Positions 51,454 through 54,979 of a DNA stretch of 54,979 bases are shown piece after piece. The stretch lies in the NCBI RefSeq assembly GCF_024305175.1, contig NZ_JAMWYY010000019.1:1-54979 (forward strand), written 5' to 3'. Position numbers and translations under genes: made by a program. Below the pieces are notes generated by a model that saw only the letters and a list, made by a program, of their open reading frames with translations, did not search any database and had not been told where the DNA came from. Each line of letters starts with the position of its first letter. Position 1 is the first letter of the stretch. The DNA is from Flavobacterium sp. GTDB lineage: Bacteria > Bacteroidota > Bacteroidia > Flavobacteriales > Flavobacteriaceae.

Positions 51454-51848
51454 GCTGTTTCTTTTTCGCGTAACATAGAAAGGTGCTTACCGGCTTCTTT
51501 AAGCCATGCTTCCTCCCGTTCCAGTTTTTTCAGGTTTTGCTTTATAAGCACAGGCGAACGCCTTAATCTTTGATATCCTTTTTCAGACAGGTTTTTAATG
51601 TGGTGCTTTTGCAGTTGCTTTAAGTATTCACCATAAGTGGCACCTTGTACAAAAGCCTCATGCTGTGCATTGTGCTTAAGTATATAAGCGCTAAGGGTGT
51701 CCTGGTATTGTATAGATTTAGTTCTTGCCTGCCTGTACTTTGCCAGCAGCTTAACCTTTCTTTTCCTGTAGGCTTTAGCGGTAATTGTGTAAATAATAAT
51801 ACCGGCCAGCACTACAAAGGCAATAATGGTTTCCGGTAGGAAATTCAT
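51450..51848 (-). CDS. Small membrane-anchored protein with basic helical region
   Basis: 132 residues. One N-terminal transmembrane helix (MNFLPETIIAFVVLAGIIIYTITA), then a long Lys/Arg-rich helical cytoplasmic part (YRKRKVKLLAKYRQARTKSIQYQDTL...LIKQNLKKLEREEAWLKEAGKHLSMLREKE). The tail is likely coiled or single-helical. No family recognised. Its stop overlaps that of the lysozyme-like gene on the other strand; there is no terminator hairpin between them. Confidence 0.65.
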   Translation of the reverse strand: MNFLPETIIAFVVLAGIIIYTITAKAYRKRKVKLLAKYRQARTKSIQYQDTLSAYILKHNAQHEAFVQGATYGEYLKQLQKHHIKNLSEKGYQRLRRSPVLIKQNLKKLEREEAWLKEAGKHLSMLREKETA

Positions 51849-52151
51849 GGTAGGTGTAGTTTTAGTTGTGTTATAGGTGTAAGTCGTAAAGTTACATCTT
51901 TATTTGCTGATTTTCAAGTATTCCTGTTAATCTCTATGTTAAATTAACAATCTGTTAATAGGAAATGATGTTTTTTAATATAGAGCTATAACCGAATTTG
52001 ATTAATCACAATTAACTACAATCGCATTATTCTAACATAAAAAATATAAATTATTAACACGAAAACGTTGTAGAAAATTGGTATGTGCAGTTGTGTTAAT
52101 TTTGTATCATTAAAATAGTTACTTTTATTTAATATTTAACTTAGCCATATT
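51849..52151 (+). other. AT-rich intergenic region of 303 bases
   Basis: I see no gene here. It contains a short inverted repeat TTAACA-ATC-TGTTAA (about 51943-51957) and a promoter element TAATTTTG at 52097-52104 with a TTG 16 bases upstream (52078-52080), 47 bases before ATG 52152. Confidence 0.6.
52097..52104 (+). promoter_or_regulatory. -7 promoter element of the last T9SS gene
   Basis: TAATTTTG, an exact TAnnTTTG match, with TTG 16 bases upstream. Unlike most other genes here it implies a leader of about 40 bases. Confidence 0.5.
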
Positions 52152-54884
52152 ATGATACAAAGAATACTGTTGTTATTGATGCTGATAGCCGCAGGAGGGG
52201 AGGCTATAGCACAAAGTGCAGGTTTTAATACAACTTATATTGTTTTAAGTATAAACAATAGCAGTAACCTGTATTATGATCTTAATGCCAACACTGGCAA
52301 TTATGATTTTAATGATGCACAACTCGGTGCTTTTTGTGCAGGTAATACCAATGCCTTAATCTTTAAAGGAGCTGAGCATAATGTTTTTAAATGCAACGGC
52401 TGCGACCTTACCAGTACGAGGCTTTATTATCGCATTTACCAAACCGGAACTTCCGGCGGGTCTTTTGTTTCCAATGCTCTAAATTATTTCAGTGAGAATT
52501 CTTCGGGTGGATGCGTAAACCAAAGGTGGCAAAAGCTTGATTTTAATACCAACCTTTTAGCAGGATTATCTGCCGGTAACTATACTTTCGAGGTATATTC
52601 AGATGCCAGCATAACCTGCCAGGGGGGTACTGCTTTTGCCAGTAATAATGGTGCAAATTACAAAGCCTACTTTACGGTAGATGCGCAAACTGTTGGTGGC
52701 ACAGTATCTTCTGCACAAACAATTTGTACAGGAACTGCACCTGCAAACCTTACACTGGCCGGACATACCGGAAGTGTTGTAAAGTGGCAGCGCTCAACTT
52801 CAGCTGATTTTACATCAGGTGTTACCGATATTGCCAATACTTCAACTACATTAACTTCGGCACAAATTGGCTCATTAACCCAGACAACTTACTTCAGGGC
52901 TGTAGTTAAAAGCGGTGTATGTTCAGAGCAAAATTCCTCGTCTGTTGCCATAACTGTAAATCCGCAAACTGTCGGGGGCACATTAAGCAGCGGCTTTACG
53001 TTCTGTACAACCTCAAACAGCGGTACTTTTACCCTTACAGGGCATACAGGCAGTATTATCAGGTGGGAGTCTTCTCCGGTAGCTGATTTCAGTTCCGCTG
53101 TAACACAGATAACCAACACAACGGCATCTTATAATTTCAGCAATGTTACCCAGACTACCTATTACAGGGCTGTAGTGCAAAGCGGTGTATGTAGTGTGCA
53201 GTACTCTACGGTAAGGTCGGTAATCATAAATCCGAATACCTGGACGGGCGCTGTTGACAACGACTGGAGCAACCCCGGCAACTGGTGCGGAGGTGTGCCT
53301 TCGGATGATGATGATGTGGTTGTTGACGAAAACACTGTACTGCCAATGATTGCCGACGGTGTTACTGCAGAAGCAGGAAGTATTACTGTTTTAAGTAATG
53401 CAGGCATTACTATAGAAAGCGGCGGAAACCTTATTGTAACAAATGCCGTTGACATTGAAGAAGGTGGTGAATTTATAATACATGATAATGCAAACCTTAT
53501 ACAGGTTAATGATGTAGCTAATACCGGTACTGCACAGGTTACTAAAAATAGTTCGCCGCTTTACAGGCTTGATTATACCATTTGGTCGGCTCCGGTAGAA
53601 GGACAAAACCTGCTTGATTTTTCGCCAATGACTGTGCCGACACGTTTTTACAGTTACAGCGAAAACCTAGATATATATACAGGCTTAAATCCTGCTGTTA
53701 CCGATTTTGAACCCGGGTATGGCTATCTTATCCGTATGCCCAATAATCACCCTCCTTTTGTGAGCAGTGAAACGCCGGGTGTACAATGGGCAGGTAACTT
53801 TACGGGTACACTCAACAATGGTGAGATAACGGTTCCTGTGGCTAATACTGCCAACGGATTTAATATGGTGGGTAACCCATATCCTTCACCTATTAATATA
53901 CACGACTTTTATACCGAAAATACAGGTATTATAGAACCGGGATCGGCGCTTTACTTTTTCAGGAAACGTAATGATACCTCTGCAACCACCTCTACCTATG
54001 CCACAGTAACCATGGCTGCTTATGTTGCTAACACGGCTCCGGGTGGCGACACAGGTTCAGATACCTTTACGGGTAATCCGGCAAACTGGGTAATTAACCC
54101 GGGGCAGGGCTTTTTTGTAAAAGTTGACAGCAGCCCTTTGGTGTTTAATAACAGTATGCGTGCAATAGCCAATAACGGGCAGTTTTTCCGTGTGGCGCAA
54201 AATAATGAAAGTGAAACTATATCACGCCTTTGGCTCAACTTTACAGGCGTTAACGGCGAGTTTAGCCAGGCAGCAATAGCCTATAATGCACAAACAACAA
54301 CAGGTATAGATTATGGCTGGGACGGGCGCTCGGCAAACGATGGCCCTATAGCCCTTTACACAACTGCCATGGGAGAAAACCTATCTGTACAGGCAAGGGG
54401 CGAATTTAATGCTGATGATGTTGTTCCTGTCGGATTTAGTGTGCTACAGCCGGGTGAATATACTATTGAACTTAACAGTTTAGATGGCGCTTTTACGAAT
54501 ATAGATGAAATATATCTTAAAGATTTAGAGCAGCAACAGGTTGTAAACCTTAAAGAAAGCAGCTACACATTTACAGCAGGGGCAGGGCAGGTAAACGACA
54601 GGTTTGAGATATTATTCTCTTTATCGGCACTTGATAATACCTTATTTGCATCAAGCGAAAATAAGGTTGTGCTTTACCAAAACGGCGGTGCTATAACCAT
54701 AGATGCCTTTAATACACAGCTTTCTGCGGTTAAAATATTTGATATTCACGGAAGGGAAATTTTTCAGCGGAATAATATTGATTCCGGTAAAACAACTATT
54801 ACAGGCTTAAGGCAGCAAAACCAAATGCTTATAGTTACTATAACAACAGATAAGGGAAGTGTTGTAAAGAAAATTATACACTAA
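52152..54884 (+). CDS. T9SS type A cargo protein with two Ig-like repeats
   Basis: 910 residues. Signal peptide (MIQRILLLLMLIAAGGEAIA), an N-terminal beta-domain (about 21-178), two tandem Ig-like repeats each starting TVGGT(V/L)SS (about 179-270 and 272-361), then a hinge WTGAVDNDWSNPGNW (363-380) of the type W.G..D.DW.N..NW found before passenger domains in T9SS proteins, and a long beta-rich region with NMVGNPYPSPINI and PGQGFFVKV, motifs common in Bacteroidota surface proteins. The C-terminal 75 residues end VKKIIH and fit a type A T9SS signal (VVLYQNGGAITIDAF..AVKIFDIHGREIF). Surface or secreted; ligand unknown. Confidence 0.88.
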   Translation: MIQRILLLLMLIAAGGEAIAQSAGFNTTYIVLSINNSSNLYYDLNANTGNYDFNDAQLGAFCAGNTNALIFKGAEHNVFKCNGCDLTSTRLYYRIYQTGTSGGSFVSNALNYFSENSSGGCVNQRWQKLDFNTNLLAGLSAGNYTFEVYSDASITCQGGTAFASNNGANYKAYFTVDAQTVGGTVSSAQTICTGTAPANLTLAGHTGSVVKWQRSTSADFTSGVTDIANTSTTLTSAQIGSLTQTTYFRAVVKSGVCSEQNSSSVAITVNPQTVGGTLSSGFTFCTTSNSGTFTLTGHTGSIIRWESSPVADFSSAVTQITNTTASYNFSNVTQTTYYRAVVQSGVCSVQYSTVRSVIINPNTWTGAVDNDWSNPGNWCGGVPSDDDDVVVDENTVLPMIADGVTAEAGSITVLSNAGITIESGGNLIVTNAVDIEEGGEFIIHDNANLIQVNDVANTGTAQVTKNSSPLYRLDYTIWSAPVEGQNLLDFSPMTVPTRFYSYSENLDIYTGLNPAVTDFEPGYGYLIRMPNNHPPFVSSETPGVQWAGNFTGTLNNGEITVPVANTANGFNMVGNPYPSPINIHDFYTENTGIIEPGSALYFFRKRNDTSATTSTYATVTMAAYVANTAPGGDTGSDTFTGNPANWVINPGQGFFVKVDSSPLVFNNSMRAIANNGQFFRVAQNNESETISRLWLNFTGVNGEFSQAAIAYNAQTTTGIDYGWDGRSANDGPIALYTTAMGENLSVQARGEFNADDVVPVGFSVLQPGEYTIELNSLDGAFTNIDEIYLKDLEQQQVVNLKESSYTFTAGAGQVNDRFEILFSLSALDNTLFASSENKVVLYQNGGAITIDAFNTQLSAVKIFDIHGREIFQRNNIDSGKTTITGLRQQNQMLIVTITTDKGSVVKKIIH

Positions 54885-54903
54885 GTAAACCTTTTATAAA
54901 AAT

Positions 54904-54937
54904 AAAAAAGCCCTTCTCACGAAAGGGCTTTTTTTAT
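54904..54937 (+). terminator. Terminator of the last T9SS gene
   Basis: Stem AAAAAAGCCCTT/AAGGGCTTTTTT with a 7-base loop and T run to 54935. Confidence 0.85.
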
Positions 54938-54979
54938 TCGTAAAATGAATACTATTAATTGCGTTAAAAATGATAATAC

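Noticed and set aside
1..54979. tRNA, rRNA or CRISPR genes
   Set aside because: None recognised when reading both strands; short structured RNAs could still be missed by eye.

Overview
The window looks like a chromosomal segment of a Bacteroidota bacterium, most likely Flavobacteriaceae (Flavobacterium or a close relative). The evidence is: several proteins with type IX secretion (T9SS) C-terminal signals of type A and type B; lipoproteins whose acylated Cys is followed by acidic Ser/Asp surface-export signals; a TonB-dependent receptor; a zeaxanthin-type carotenoid cluster; and the Bacteroidota promoter element TAnnTTTG recurring shortly before start codons. I saw no rRNA, tRNA, CRISPR array, insertion sequence or prophage.

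Layout. 1-1.5 kb: the end of a lipoprotein gene, a frameshifted gene remnant and two tandem paralogous small genes. 1.7-3.5 kb: a pfkB-type phosphofructokinase behind a dienoyl-CoA-reductase-like SDR. 3.7-4.3 kb: an HD-domain hydrolase gene broken by an in-frame TAG. 4.3-9.5 kb: small housekeeping and stress-type genes (NTF2-like, HAD, DUF6526, YceI), three very hydrophilic disordered proteins (one of only 46 residues) and a lipoprotein. 9.5-15.7 kb: a vitamin B12 acquisition locus, with btuF-btuC-btuD on the minus strand and, divergently, a cobalamin riboswitch, btuB and a BtuG-like surface beta-propeller. 15.8-19.9 kb: an S41 protease, then an ECF sigma factor, a putative anti-sigma protein and three DUF4252-type genes in one operon. 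19.9-24.1 kb: a carotenoid operon, with a CarH-type B12-binding MerR regulator, crtI, crtB, crtZ and a YdeI/OmpD-associated protein. 24.4-26.2 kb: typA. 26.3-28.5 kb: a secreted LolA-like/TlpA-like pair and a lipoprotein. 28.5-39.3 kb: four T9SS substrates in a row, three of them adhesin-like type B proteins carrying 2, 8 and 4 copies of the same repeat. 39.3-43 kb: an ABC-2 exporter and an outer-membrane barrel. 43.1-46.5 kb: a nucleoid-associated protein, a pRiA4b ORF-3-like protein, a DUF1543 protein and small envelope genes. 46.7-51.8 kb: HtrA protease, dapF, a GNAT acetyltransferase, mltG, a lysozyme-like protein. 52.2-54.9 kb: a 910-residue T9SS type A protein.

Most interesting connection: the regulator in front of crtI has both hallmarks of a B12-dependent photoreceptor (W-x9-EH and ExHxxG), and a riboswitch-controlled B12 uptake locus lies about 9 kb away. 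Vitamin B12, light and carotenoid output may therefore be linked in this organism. Other points worth attention are the 2/8/4 repeat series in the tandem adhesins, the amber codon in the HD hydrolase, the absence of a lycopene cyclase gene from the crt operon, and the sigma factor/DUF4252 operon.
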